From Bretschneidera sinensis (taxonomy: Eukaryota > Streptophyta > Magnoliopsida > Brassicales > Akaniaceae): 64,000 nt of DNA. The position numbers and the translations under genes are program-made. The stretch is taken from contig CM043698.1 of assembly GCA_023935145.1 (NCBI GenBank), forward strand, positions 74,137,001 through 74,201,000, read 5' to 3'. The notes below the pieces were generated by a model. It was not told where the DNA came from. It did not search any database and saw only the letters and a list, made by a program, of their open reading frames with translations. Numbering within the stretch: position 1 is the stretch's first letter; each line of letters starts with the position of its first letter. Positions 53,715-64,000 of the stretch are shown here, piece after piece.

Positions 53715-55141
53715 TGAGAAGATACCCCATCTGGCTGAAGACATAAAGTTTAGCGCTCATGGGAGGCCCCCCCACAACATATCCTTTTTTATTTTATTTC
53801 TCGTATTGTCTTTCATTTATCATTAGTATTTACTGTTTTGTATTAATATTCCTTGTTTTCAGGTTTTATGTTTGTTTCTTCTTTTTCAACGACAGAGTGA
53901 GTGCATCTAGTTGAAGTTTGTGGGTGTGCTATGAGCCATGCCAGCCATATAGTTCTCCATCTCCCAGATCAGATCCTTCCATGCTATTCACACATTGAAG
54001 ACAATGTACAATTTAAGTTTAAGGGTATGGGAACACACTCACACACTCACTATGTCCCAAATTTTTGTTTTTATAGATAAAAGCATGTTCATACTGTTCT
54101 AAAATTTTTGGGTGATCTAAACAAAACATCATGATCTGACTTCATAAGTGAGCTTAAAACCTTGAACATATGGGCTAATAATTAAGTTTTAAACCTTAAT
54201 CACTTACTTTTAGGCATTTAAGGATTTACAAGTTTGACCTAAACTAACACGAGCACATTAGCACATAATTGTGTGGGGTATGACATGTAATTGTAATATG
54301 TATGTTTCTTCAGCTTGACTGTGAACCGTATGACTTGTTAGATTCACACTTTATCATAGAAAAATAGAAAAAAAATTGTTATTGCTCAAAAAGAAAAGTG
54401 CTCCTAATGATCAGTAAACAAAATTTTCACTGAGTAACTAGCCCTTTTACCTGAGTAAGCAGTGAGTGTCACGTCAAAATGTGAGAATTTTTCTCACAAT
54501 GATCATTAAAAAGAACTTCCTACTAAGTAACTAGCTATCTTGCCTCAGTAAGCAGTGAGTGTCACGTCAAAAGGTAGGAATTCTAATTGGTAGTATTAAG
54601 ACCAATTAGTTTCATAGCCTTTTTTACTCGAGTTAGTAAGTCCTTAGGGGTGTCTTTATACCTAATGCCTTAAAGCCATCTGGTTTGGGAGTCATTGGCT
54701 AAATGCTCGCTACATGAGTCAAATAGAAAACTTAAGGGAACTAAACTTGGCAAAAATCTCACAATAAAAGAAAAGAAGAAAAACTATGCCATTTTTGTTG
54801 GTTCTAATAGGAAATTTGGCGAATCTTGAGACATCAAAACACTACACATTAGAATTATTTGGAAACCTAATCTTTTATGTGCTAGTTCACCACACACTAA
54901 AGTCAAACTTATGATGTCTTAACCTGCCTCATGAAAGTGATCTGCGTTCAAAACTCTTATTCATTGCAAAGATGTGTTTGTACTTGTTAAGCTTGCTCAT
55001 GAATGCACATCATGGTTTTGTGTGATACCTAAACTTTTGTGGACACCATGAATATTGGATTTATCTGTGTGTCTTTATTTTTTCATTCTAATTTTTTGTT
55101 TTGTATTGCTAAAGGACTAGCAATATGTAAGTTTGGGGGTG
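53715..55141 (+). other. 3' UTR of Ath-3
   Basis: The same order of blocks as in Ath-1: CTGGCTGAAGACATAAAG (53730), AGCGCTCATGGGAGGC (53752-53767), hairpin ACATTG/CAATGT (53992-54007) with a decayed G-run, the duplicated CAGTAAGC block (54400-54580), AGGGGTGTCTTTATACC (near 54645) and AATATGTAAGTTTGGGGGTG (55122-55141), the plus-strand primer. Confidence 0.75.
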
Positions 55142-55966
55142 TGATAAGTGCTTAAATATTCATATTTAAGCCCCTTAATTTACATTTGTTAAGTCCTAGT
55201 TTATGTTAATTTAGTCCATTTTACTTCATCTCTGTGTTTCACATGCTTTCGTAGGGTCTTGGAGAAAAAAGAAGTATTTTTGGCACTTAAAGGAAGAAAT
55301 CTGGAAATCCTGGAGCAGCTACTGGCTAGATTGCAATCGAGCGCAACACGTATGCGATCGAGAGCACACGTACGAGTGTGAACAGTAAAACGACAAAAAC
55401 TTGTTTTGGAAATAGGAGAGGTTTTGTGTTTTAGGAAGTTTAGGGTTTCCAGAGTCATCTAGGGTTATTCAACCCCTATAAATACACTTGTAAAAACACA
55501 GAAAAGATATCCTTCTTTTTATCTTTTGCTTTGGTTTAAAGTTGTAAACTTTGGAGAGGAATTGACGACTCGTCTCCATAGTATTCTTCGGGTTTATTTT
55601 TTATGTTTAGTTTATGTTATGATGTTTATCATATACAGCATGTGTAACTAACTCTTTATAGGGCTCGATTGAAGCCCTAATTATGCTTTTCCATATATAT
55701 ATATATTCATTGATTACCTTTGCCAATGGCCATGTTATGATGCTTTATTGATTAACACCTGTTTATATTTAAATTCCTTATATGTATGCGTCTGATCAAC
55801 GTATGTATGTGGTATTGATTAGTTAGTTGAATCAATTTGAATGACCGAGTCTTGGGTTCAACAAAAGTAACAAAAGATATCTTATTCGAATTCTTGGGTT
55901 AATCAATATGGGAAACTGGGAGTATACAACATACCCTAGGTCTCGTGTGGTTGTTAATTTCCACAT
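55142..55966 (+). repeat. 3' LTR of Ath-3, truncated
   Basis: 825 bp of the Athila LTR starting TGATAAGTGCTTAAATATTC, with one or two GCGATCGAGAGC motifs (55330-55370) and TATA box CCTATAAATACAC (55476-55488). It ends abruptly at TTTCCAC (55966), where the minus-strand Ath-2 RT begins; about 500 bp of LTR are missing. Confidence 0.85.
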
Positions 55967-57740
55967 TATTGGGGCGAATGTGAACACATCCTTCAATGTG
56001 TTGAAAGCTTTCATACATTCATTAGTCCACTCATACTTAGTATCTTTAGCTAACAATGCATATAGAGGTCTAGAGATCTTGGAGAAATCCTTGATGAATC
56101 AACTATAGAATCCAGCATGTCAAGGAAACTTCTGACTCCTTGACTGTCAAAGAGGGGGCAACTTTGAAATGATGTCTATTTTGGCTTTGTCTACCTCAAT
56201 ACCTTTGTTGGAGATGGAATGACCCAACACAATGCTTTGTTGAACCATAAAGTGACATTTTTCCCAATTCAGCACTAAGTTGCTCTCTTCACATCTCCTT
56301 AGGACATTCTCTAGATGATTCAGGCATTCATCGAAATTGGAACAAAAAATGTTGAAATCATCCATGAATACCTCAATAAATTTCTCCACCATATCGAAAA
56401 AAATACTCATCATACATCTTTGAAATGTGGCTAGTACGTTGCATAAAACGAATGGCATCCTTCGATAAGCAAAGGTTCCGAAAGGACATGTGAAGGTAGT
56501 CTTTTCTTGATCCTCAGGTGCTATGAAAATCTGGTTGTACCCACTATACCCATCCAAGAAGCAATAATAGCTATGGCCAACTAATCTCTCTAACATCTGA
56601 TCAATGAATGGTAAGGGAAGTGATCTTTTCTGGTCACCTTATTTAATCTTCGGTAATCAATACATACCCTCCAACCAATTATTTTTCTTGTAGGTATAAG
56701 CTCCTCATCCTTATTCTTCACCACTATGATCCCACTCTTTTTAGGAACAACTTGGACCGGACTTACCCATTTACTGTTTGAGATGGGGTAGATAATGCCA
56801 ACATCTAATAGTTTTAATACCTTAGCCTTTACTACCTCTTTCATGTGTGGGTTAAGTTGTCTTTGAGCATCTCGAGTAGGCTTTGCTTCATTTTCAAGGT
56901 AGATATGATGCATGCACTTGGCAGGACTTATTCCTTTGATGTCAACAATGGTCCATCCAATAGCAGATCTATGCTCCCTAAGAACTCTTAATAGTTTCTC
57001 TTCTTCTCCAACACTCAAATTAGCAGCCACAATCATAGGTGATGTCTTCTTCTCTCCCAAATAGGCATAAGTTAAATGTTCTAGCAGCTGCTTCAATTCC
57101 AAGGTTGGTTCCTGGACAATAGAAGGGAGAAGAGTAGTATTAGTAGGTATGAGAGATTCAAATGGAGGAGCATACTTACTTGGATGTTTTAGAGAAGCCT
57201 CAAGGAGGTGCATAGCTTTAATGATGTCCTCAGTAACATCTTCAGGTTCTTGCTCAATATCCATTTTTGTGAAGCTATGGGTAATAATAGTCTCCGATGG
57301 ATCAACATGCTGGACCTGAAAAGCTTTCTCAATAAAACTTTGCATCATACATACATTAAAACATTTCATGTCATCTTGAGGTAGTTTTAATGCATCAAAT
57401 ATTTTAAACTCTATTTTCTCACCATTTACCTTCATACGTACCATACATTTTTTCACACAAATCTTCATATCAGTAGTTCTCATGAAGGGTCTTCCTAATA
57501 TGATGGGCGGAGGCAATGGCATAGGGCATTCTTCCATATCTAACACAATAAAGTCAGCAGGCAAAATAAACTCACCCACATTTACCAAGATATCCTCAAG
57601 AATACCTCTAGGTCGTTTGATGCTTCTATCTGCTAACTGCAAAGTGATGGAAGTCAGTTGAAGCTCCCCCAAACCTAGGGTTTCGAATACTGTGTATGGT
57701 AGCAAATTTACACCCGTCGTAAATCTAGTAATGCCCACTC
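55967..57740 (-). pseudogene. Ath-2 protease (rest) and RT, broken
   Basis: Minus strand from 57738: TGVNLLPYTVFETLGLGELQ, ILGRPFMRTTDMKICVKKC, the spacer (HLLEASLKHPSKYAPPFESL, LELKQLLEHLTYAYLGE), then RT with IGWTIVDIKGISPAKCMHHI, WVSPVQVVPKKSGIIVV and VCIDYRRLNKVTRKDHFPY. A frameshift near 56595 leads to YCFLDGYSGYNQIFIAPEDQ, MPFVLCNVLATFQRCMMSIF and catalytic VFMDDFNIFCS (about 56350). Another break near 56150 is followed by the start of the RNase H region ([20 protein letters not shown]), which ends at 55967. Confidence 0.86.
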
Positions 57741-59594
57741 AAACAACTAGTCACCTATCCTATAGAGAATAGTGAAACTACCCGGATCTTTCAGTTTTGG
57801 GGGTAGTTTTCTTAATAACACAACACTTACCTCTTCAGTTAAGGCTACTGTCTTATGTTCCTGAAACTTCCTCTTATGAGTGCAACAATATTTTAAAAAC
57901 TTAGCATAAGCAGGTATTTATTGAATTCCATCTAATAAAGGAATGTTTATTTCAACTTTCCGTAAGGTTTCAAAGATATCAAGCAGTTTATTTTCTTTCT
58001 TTTGTTTAACTAACCTTTGCGGGAAGGGTGGTGCATTCACCTTCTCTGTCTCACTTACCTTTGATGCCAATGGTTTCTCTATAGATGCTTTTGTAGACTC
58101 ATCGGTTCCTATAACCTTACCATTTCTGAGGGTGGTGACAGCCTTCAGTTGTTGGTGTCCCTCGGGGTTAGGTAGTGTTTGAGTCGGAAGCTCACCTTGC
58201 TTTCTACCACTCAGTTATTTGGCCAATTTTCCCATTTGTACCTCTAGCCTTTGAATGACTTGTTCATATTTTGTTGTGGTTTGTCGTAGTTCAGTCTGAA
58301 ACAGTCTTTCATCTGCCATGAACTGATCTTGTGAAGTCATTAATTGTTGTTGCTGAGTTGCGAATTGCCTCACAAGACTTTTGAGGTCATTTTTCTTTGT
58401 TTCGGGAGCTGAGTGAGAAGCTGGCTGGGAGTTCCTTTGCTGCCTTTGATGGTTAAGGGTATTCTGATTGTTGCTCCAGGAGAAATTTGGGTGGTTTCGC
58501 CATCTAGGATTGTAAGTGTTTGCACAGGGGTTGTTCTTAGGCTGATAGTTGCTTGGCCCCACATAGTTTGCTTACTCTGGGTCTACAGATGAATGCAAAG
58601 GACATGTCTCAGTATTATGATCATATTGAGAACATATAGCACATACCTGGAGTGGTGTAACTGGTGGATTAGGTGAGGCATTCTAAGCAGCCATGGCTTT
58701 AACAAGCAAATCTAGTTTCCTCTCCACATCAGCTATTTGGGTAGAGGATCCTCCATTTAGGGTTACCTCACACATCCCTTTGCTTTTGGATCCATGTCTA
58801 CCTCGAGAGGAGAACTGTTGGGTGTGTTCACTTAAGGTCTCGAATAGCTCCATGGCTTCTTCGCTACTTTTCTCCATCAGCACTCCACCACAACATGAAT
58901 CCACAATACTTTTATTAGTATCACTTAAACCTTTATAAAAAGCTTGTACCAGTTCATTCTGAGGTAGATTGTGATGTGGGTATTTGAGTAACAGCTCGTT
59001 GAAGTGTCCTCATGCCTCAAAGAACAGGTCTCCATCCTTTTGTTGGAAAGACTGAATCTCCTTCCTCATTTGCCTTGTCTTCTGGGCTTAGAAAAAATTT
59101 TTTAGGAACTTGCTTGCCAACTCCTCCCAAGTATGGATAGAAACTGCAGGCAATGAATTATACCACAGTTTAGTATTATCTTTTAAGGGAAAAGGGAAAA
59201 GAATTAACTTGATTCCTTTTTGGTCTAGGCCCCGGATGTGCTGGAACTTGCAGAGATCAAAAAATTCCCGAAGGTGCAAGTGTGGATCCTTATTAGGTGT
59301 ACCCCTAAAGTGAGTCAATGCACTAAGTATCTACAGAGATATATAATATTTGCCTTCTTCCTCAGGTTGATACTCAATGCATAATGGCTGGTCAATTTTC
59401 CTTGGGATGAAGGATTGCTTCATCGGTCTCCTCTCAGGTGGTTGTTGGTTTTCTAACTGTTCCGCCATTGATGCTTCTTCCTCGAATTCCTCTTCTACCT
59501 CCTCAGAGTTATCTCTAAACCTTCATCGAATGGTCTGCTTAAGCTCTATATCGAGGGGAAAGAAAGTCGGATGCCTGGATCGAATCCCTTGCAT
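57741..59594 (-). pseudogene. Ath-2 gag and start of protease, broken
   Basis: ATG 59594 (MQGIRSRHPTFFPLDIEL). Gag domain THFRGTPNKDPHLHLREFFD, IRGLDQKGIKLILFPFPLKD and WYNSLPAVSIHTWEELASKF (59318-59100). Helical part VDSCCGGVLMEKSSEEAMEL. Knuckle CAICSQYDHNTETCPLH (about 58600-58650), intact CCHC. NTYNPRWRNHPNFSW; Gln-rich coiled coil; LVKQKKENKLLDIFETLRKV and the protease leader. Stops stand at Gln or Trp positions (near 59091, 58685, 58575, 58215 and 57915), and a 1-nt loss at about 57730 wrecks the DLGTG active site. Confidence 0.86.
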
Positions 59595-59961
59595 GAATAA
59601 GTGAAAACAGCTTCAGTGTAGCACTTCAGTACTGCTGCTCGGGTAGCCTTTACCTCAAATGTGCTCGATCACAGAGGAGATGCACTCGATCGCACAGTAT
59701 TGTGCTCGATCGCAGAAAGTGTTGCACTCGAGTGTAGTGTCACAGAAAGCTTCTGTTTTAGTGCTTGAAACAGAAACGAAAAGAAAATAGATTAGGTTTT
59801 TGATGAGGCAAAATAAAAGTAAAAAATAAAAAAAAAAATTAACATTTTTAGATTTTTGATAAAATAAAACAGAATAAAATGAACAAAAAAATTGATTAAA
59901 TTAAACGAAAATAATTCTAAAAGGAAGTTTAGTGCAATCTCCGACAACGGCGTCAAAAACT
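59595..59961 (-). promoter_or_regulatory. Ath-2 leader with CTCGATCGCA array and primer site
   Basis: Primer site: the plus strand TCCGACAACGGCGTCA (59940-59955) is the tRNA-Asp 3' end with two transitions. The array GTGCTCGATCACAG, GCACTCGATCGCAC, GTGCTCGATCGCAG, GCACTCGAGTG lies at 59658-59740. The rest (59770-59935) is A-rich low complexity. Confidence 0.75.
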
Positions 59962-61238
59962 TGTTGTGCATTTATCTACCTAAATTATTAAGCAAATAAT
60001 TGAACTTGTTTTACTTGCAAGTGCACAAGGTCAACAGTAGCATAGTGTGCAAATGCGAGATCATCTCCGCAAGGATTGGTGAATTTCGATTTAGAATTAG
60101 TTTCGCAATATAAAAAAATAGAAATAAATGTTGAGTGTGAATTAATAATAATAAGAACATACGGCTTTGATATCCACCACTAATCATACTTTCCCAATAA
60201 GTAATGTATCAATGCTCTAGCCCTACTATGAATACCTAATGGTTGTCAACCTAAGGGATTGGTCTGCTCCTCAAGCTATTGATCTCCCTAAGCACCGAGT
60301 TAGGCATGGTGTATACTCTAACTCTTTTCTCTCTTAAGGGATTCAGCATGGTGTATACTGAGTTGTTCCTTAAGAGAGTATAAGGTCTGCGGAAATCGAC
60401 AACCACATGAGACCTAAGGCATGTTGTATACTCTCGGTTTCCCATGTTGATTAACCCAAGAATCCAGCGTGGATTTCTTTTGTTACTATTGTCAGACCCA
60501 GGACTCAGTCATCCAAATTGATCTAACTAACTGATCTATACCACATGCATACGTTGATCAGACACACACATATGAGGAATTCAATAAAACAGGCATTAAT
60601 CAATTAAAGCATCATAACATGGCTATTTGCAAAGGCAATCAATAGTTATATATATGGAAAAGCATAATTAGGGCTTCAATCGAGCCCTATTAAGAAGTTA
60701 GTTACACATGCTGTTTAAACTAAACATCACAACTAAACTAAGTAGAAAGATAAAACTCGAAGAATACTGTGGAGACGAGTCGTTAATCCCTCTCTAAAGC
60801 TTACAACTTCAAGCCAAAATCAAAGTATGTTTTTTGTGTTTTACAAGCCTATATATAGGGTTCTAAGGGTGCCTTGAAACCCTAATTTCCAAAATAAGTC
60901 TGGAAGAAATCTTTCCAAAACTGGCTCTGCCGCCTCTTTGTGCGTGTGCACTCGATCGCACTCTTTTGTGCTCAAGTGCAGGGTTGTGCTCAAGCCTTCT
61001 AGGTGTGCGCGCGAGTGCTTGTGCGCTCGATGACGGTAATTTTGCGCTCGATCACATTAGCTGGTTCCAGATCTTCAATTTTCCTCTTTTAAAGCTTCAA
61101 AATGCTTTCTTTTCTTCACAAGCCTATAAAAAAACACAAAGAACACAAAAATGAAGTAGAATATACTAAAATATATAAACAAAGAGCCTAACAACTATAA
61201 ATTAAGGGGCTTAAATATGAATGTTTAAGCACTTATCA
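59962..61238 (-). repeat. 5' LTR of Ath-2
   Basis: 1277 bp. Plus strand TGTTGTGCATTTATCTACC to ACTTATCA, then TSD CTAGC. GCTCGATC motif array at 60950-61062 and TATA box (minus CCTATATATAGGC, about 60846-60858). It preserves the uninterrupted target of D (GAGACCTAAGGCATG at about 60410). Confidence 0.92.
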
Positions 61239-61243
61239 CTAGC

Positions 61244-62159
61244 AAACTGAACCAACTTGTTTTTCTTAGGAAAATAAAGATCTTGATTGGTGGTCAGCTA
61301 TGTCTGACAAATTTAATGTTCTTTTAACTAACCACACTTGGGATCTGGTTCCATATCATCCAATGAAAAATATAGTTGGGTATAAGTGGACTTATAGGAT
61401 TAAGTATTAGCTTATGGGTCTGTGAAGCGCTACAAAACGAGGTCAATCGCTCAAGGATTCCACCAACAACCAGGTATTGACTATCATGAAAATTTGAGTC
61501 CTGTTGTTAAACCTACTACTATACGCATTGTTTTATCCTTAACCATTTCTCATTCGTAGGTGATCAGACAACTAGATGTGAAGAATGCTTTTCTTCATGG
61601 TTATCTTAATGAAGTTGTGTACATAAAACAACCTCTTGGTTTTGTTGATACCCTTCATCCTGCTCATGTCTGTAAATTATGCAAAACTATATATGGTCTG
61701 AAACAAGCTCCTAGGGCTTGGTTTCACCACTTTAGTTATTTCCTTCATTCTTTTGGTTTTCTTGCAGTCGAGCAAACACTTCAATGTTTATTCTTGCATC
61801 ATCTCATGGTCTTCTTATCTTACTTCTGTATATTGATGGCATTATCTTCACCAGTAATAATTCTACTCTTCTTTTTCATTTTATTCAAACTTTATCTAAC
61901 CAATTTGCTATGAAGGATCTTGGCAATCTTCATTATTTTCTTGGAATAGAAGTTGTTCATTGTCCCACTGGTTTGTTTCTTTCTCAAACTAAAGACACCA
62001 AAGACCTTTTACTCAAATTTTCCATATGTTTGGCCAAACCTGTTAAAACTCCTCTACTTTCCCAAGCATCACCTTCACAACATGAGGGTGAACTACTAGC
62101 AAATCTCTTTGAATTTATGAGTATGGTTGGAGGTCTTCAATACTTAACCATGACCTGAC
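61244..62159 (+). pseudogene. Cop-B RT, catalytic motif altered
   Basis: After Ath-2, the Cop-B frame goes on through a degraded start (61260-61550: [20 protein letters not shown]). Then IRQLDVKNAFLHGYLNEVVY and QPLGF (61563-61640), and VCKLCKTIYGLKQAPRAWFH (61665-61725). After a frameshift near 61780 comes LLILLLYIDGIIFTSNNS: the usual Copia YVDD reads YIDG, losing the second catalytic Asp. Next are DLGNLHYFLGIEVVHCPTGL, KPVKTPLLSQ and MVGGLQYLTMT, ending at a TGA near 62156. Not functional. Confidence 0.86.
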
Positions 62160-62700
62160 CTGATATTGCATATGTTGTTAATCTAGCTAGTCAGTTTTTG
62201 CATGCTCCCTGCATGACTCATTTTCAGCTTGTTAAACGCATTTTCGATATTTATGTGGTAATACTAATCATGGGTTACTTCTTGCTTCTGCAAATGATTT
62301 TTCTCTTTCATGCTATGAAGATGCCGACTGGGTCGGTTTCTTTGACAATCGTCGGTCCACCATAGGTTTTGTTGTCTTTCTTGGACCAAATCTTATTTAT
62401 TGGAAAGTAAACAAACAATACATTGTGTCGCATTCCAACACTAAATCTGAATATCGATCCCTTGCCTATGTTGTCACTGAAACCTACTTGATTCACCAAT
62501 TTCTCTCTGACTTACATGTGTTCTTAACTCATCAAATTCGAATGTATTATGATAACATTGGTGCCAATTATCTTGCCGTTAATCTAGTGTTCCATGCCCA
62601 TACCAAGCATATTGAGATAGATTTTTATTTTGTTCGTGAAAAAGTGGCTCAAGGAAATATTCAGATCGGGTATATTTCTATTGATGCATAGATTGCAGAT
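62160..62700 (+). pseudogene. Cop-B RNase H
   Basis: PDIAYVVNLASQFLHAPCMT (62160), then, after a frameshift near 62240, CYEDADWVGFFDNRRSTIGF (catalytic Asp, 62318), KVNKQYIVSHSNTKSEYRSL (Glu, 62407-62466), IRMYYDNIGANYLA (Asp, 62537) and HTKHIEIDFYFVREKVAQGN. Pol ends with a TAG inside the conserved tail (62689) just before IADIFTKGL. It normally destroys the RNA template. Confidence 0.86.
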
Positions 62701-62788
62701 ATCTTCACAAAAGGATTGTCGTCACCTTAGTTTCTTCAACATAAAACCAATCTCTCTATGGTTTCACCCCATTCGGATTGAGGAGGCA

Positions 62789-62994
62789 TGTTAATGTATA
62801 TATTCCTAATGTAAATAATATTAGGAATTTTTAGTATATTGTAAATAGGAAACCCTAGTCCTATTAGGACACTATAGTGTACCCAAGTCCTATTAGGACA
62901 TTCTATTGTTCATACTCTATAAATATGATCTTCTACTACTGCAACATCATGCAGTCAATAAACACAAACCCTAATTTCTCTTTCAATTTCTTCA
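62789..62994 (+). repeat. 3' LTR of Cop-B
   Basis: 206 bp, TGTTAATGTATATATTCC to TTTCTTCA, partner of 20775-20968. The tract GGATTGAGGAGGCA (62775-62788) directly before it is the plus-strand primer. Confidence 0.88.
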
Positions 62995-63600
62995 TAAAAA
63001 CTTTATTTTATTATCATATATATCAATCATCTCTTCTTATATCAATTCTTTTATCAACACCTCAAGAGATTCATTTTTCTTTCAATATATATTTTTCTAT
63101 TAATTATTCTTATCATCCATATAATATCAACTCAATAATTTTCTTTTCAAGAGATATATTTTTATTTCGTAATATATTTCATTAACCTCTCATTCAATAA
63201 CATCATTTCAAGAATCTCAATTCATTAATTTAATATTCATACATTCTTTCAATTTCATCCAAAATCATATTTCTATGTATATCAAGATTATTTGTTGGAT
63301 ATTGTTGGATTAAAAATTTGTTCTCCTCAATCACAAAGTTTAAACAACCGTAATTCAGTCGATTCTCATAATTATACTACAATAGCTTTTATCTAGAATT
63401 ATATTTCTTTCTAATGATAATCAGATTATCTATCGGACTTTTTTGAGATTTAGATTTCTTTTTTTTTTCTTCAAATAAGCATTGAATTCCTAGAAAGTGA
63501 TATTCTCCCATTTTTACTGTAAATACCTCATAAAATATCCATTCATCATGCCCACTTGATAAGAATTTACTTTTAATCCTTGAAACAATTCTTTTACCCC
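62995..63600 (-). repeat. Tekay-like LTR, piece 3 (boundary uncertain)
   Basis: AT-rich sequence that follows Cop-B and should continue 20774. Its composition resembles the complement of 46500-47100, but I cannot align it firmly, and I do not find the expected GGGTATTACA start of the LTR. The right edge is a guess. It contains a T-run (63461-63470). Confidence 0.35.
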
Positions 63601-64000
63601 CTTATAATAATGGTTGAGATACAAACACAAAAACTAAAGGAGGAGACGTGGTGGAGTTGGAACAGGAGTTGGAGGAGAAGGAAAAAGAGAAAAAGAAAAA
63701 AAGAAAAATGTCACAAAGGTGCCAACTATTTTGACACTATCGGATCGTTGACTTACCAAAATTTTACATTGAGGTATATTTCTCTTTATCCCTCTCTCTT
63801 AATGGTAAACCGGAAGGAAAACCAATATATATTAACCGAATATATTCTTTGCTAAATGTTGCGTTAGGAATAAAGCAGACAAAATTAAACAAACATGAAA
63901 ATTTTAAATGGTTCAGAGTTAAAACGCCTATGATCACGGAAGATTGTGAAATATTCCATTATAATCAAATTGGAGTATAAATCAAGATAGATAAAGCTCT
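63601..64000. other. Right-edge sequence, unassigned
   Basis: A purine-rich stretch (63637-63710, GGAG/GAAAAAG) is followed by 290 bp without coding signal. From about 63857 (TGTTGCGTTAGGAATAAAG, then TTTAAATGGTTCAGAG) it resembles the start of a Copia-type LTR reading out of the window, but no partner is visible. Confidence 0.3.

Larger units (their letters stand above)
45462..55966 (+). mobile_element. Opposite-orientation composite block inside Ath-2 (Ath-3 plus Tekay fragment)
   Basis: From 45462 the sequence switches to the plus strand: a 144-bp 3'-UTR piece (equivalent to 54594-54727), a 5'-truncated Tekay (45606-48007), Athila protease to integrase, env-like ORF, 3' UTR and 825 bp of LTR. 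At 55966/55967 it switches back to minus-strand Ath-2 RT. Neither a simple inversion nor a clean insertion explains it, since the UTR piece is present twice and Ath-3 lacks 5' LTR and gag. I infer insertion of a second Athila followed by deletion or ectopic recombination. Confidence 0.7.
28293..61238 (-). mobile_element. Ath-2: Athila-like element with nested insertions
   Basis: Right end: 5' LTR 59962-61238, then primer site, gag, protease and RT on the minus strand down to 55967. Left end: 3' LTR as two pieces, 28293-28745 and 44627-45115, followed by 3' UTR to 45461. The exact 5-bp TSD CTAGC at 28288-28292 and 61239-61243 proves that both ends belong to one insertion into Cop-B. Between them sit D, E and an opposite-orientation block (45462-55966) that replaces RNase H, integrase and env-like ORF of this copy. 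Confidence 0.88.
20775..62994 (+). mobile_element. Cop-B: Copia element split by large nested insertions
   Basis: Short LTRs at 20775-20968 and 62789-62994 share CCCTAGTCCTATTAGGACAC, CAATAAACACAAACCC and TTCAATTTCTTCA. Between them, once Ath-1 and Ath-2 are set aside, lie gag (21029-21439, 26802-27780), a linker (27780-28292) and RT plus RNase H (61244-62700), all on the plus strand. Integrase is missing through deletion near 27775. The flanking 5 bases (TTTTA, TAAAA) do not match, so no TSD is claimed. The continuity of the coding order across about 42 kb is the main evidence that this is one element. Confidence 0.85.

Noticed and set aside
45462..55966. Simple inversion of Ath-2's own middle
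   Set aside because: The block has a second copy of the 3'-UTR piece, part of an LTR, and RT sequence that is also present on the minus side.
62877..63185. 102-codon Ser/Tyr/Phe-rich ORF
   Set aside because: Runs across the Cop-B LTR end into AT-rich DNA; chance frame.

Overview
This window is plant nuclear DNA, almost certainly from a flowering plant (the pattern looks non-grass eudicot, but the species cannot be told). It is AT-rich and made almost wholly of LTR retrotransposons. I find no intact host gene, no rRNA or tRNA gene and no CRISPR array. The evidence is direct: paired long terminal repeats, tRNA primer sites (the Asp tRNA 3' end for Ty3/gypsy elements, initiator-Met for Copia), polypurine tracts, target-site duplications (TSDs), and broken gag, protease, RT, RNase H and integrase reading frames.

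Layout. 1-3617: 5' half of a minus-strand Athila-like Ty3 element (Ath-0). 3994-7784: a gag-only Copia element (Cop-C) with exact TSD GAGAC. 7790-9396: single-copy-looking DNA with no gene seen. From 9397 on there is one large nest. Its outermost layer is a degenerate chromovirus (Tekay-type) LTR in pieces at 9397-9955, 20114-20774 and 62995-about 63600. It was split by Cop-A (9956-20113, minus, Copia with an env-like ORF) and by Cop-B (20775-62994, plus). Cop-B was itself split by Ath-1 (21440-26801, plus, internally deleted) and by Ath-2 (28293-61238, minus, TSD CTAGC). The 3' LTR of Ath-2 was split by element D (28746-44621, plus, TSD AGACC), and D was split by element E (35726-41405, minus, TSD ACCAC). 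Inside Ath-2 lies a block of opposite orientation (45462-55966) holding a 5'-truncated Tekay fragment (45606-48007) and most of another Athila (Ath-3) with its own env-like ORF and a partial LTR.

How the parts work. Autonomous copies of these families would make Gag particles, protease, RT-RNase H and integrase. Here every such frame is broken by stops and frameshifts. Many of the stops are what C-to-T change of methylated DNA would give. The one long clean ORF of an otherwise defective element is in E, whose two 1285-bp LTRs are about 99% alike. E is therefore a recent, non-autonomous insertion that must have been moved in trans.

The points most worth following are: (1) an array of the palindrome CCAGTCGACTGG plus a TATA box that occurs both in the Cop-A LTR promoter and just before its env-like ORF, suggesting a second internal promoter; (2) env-like ORFs apparently of one protein family in both a Copia and a Ty3 element; (3) two independently deleted elements (Ath-1 and E) whose deletions end at the same conserved 3'-UTR motif; (4) a conserved small hairpin followed by a G-run in the 3' UTR of four elements.
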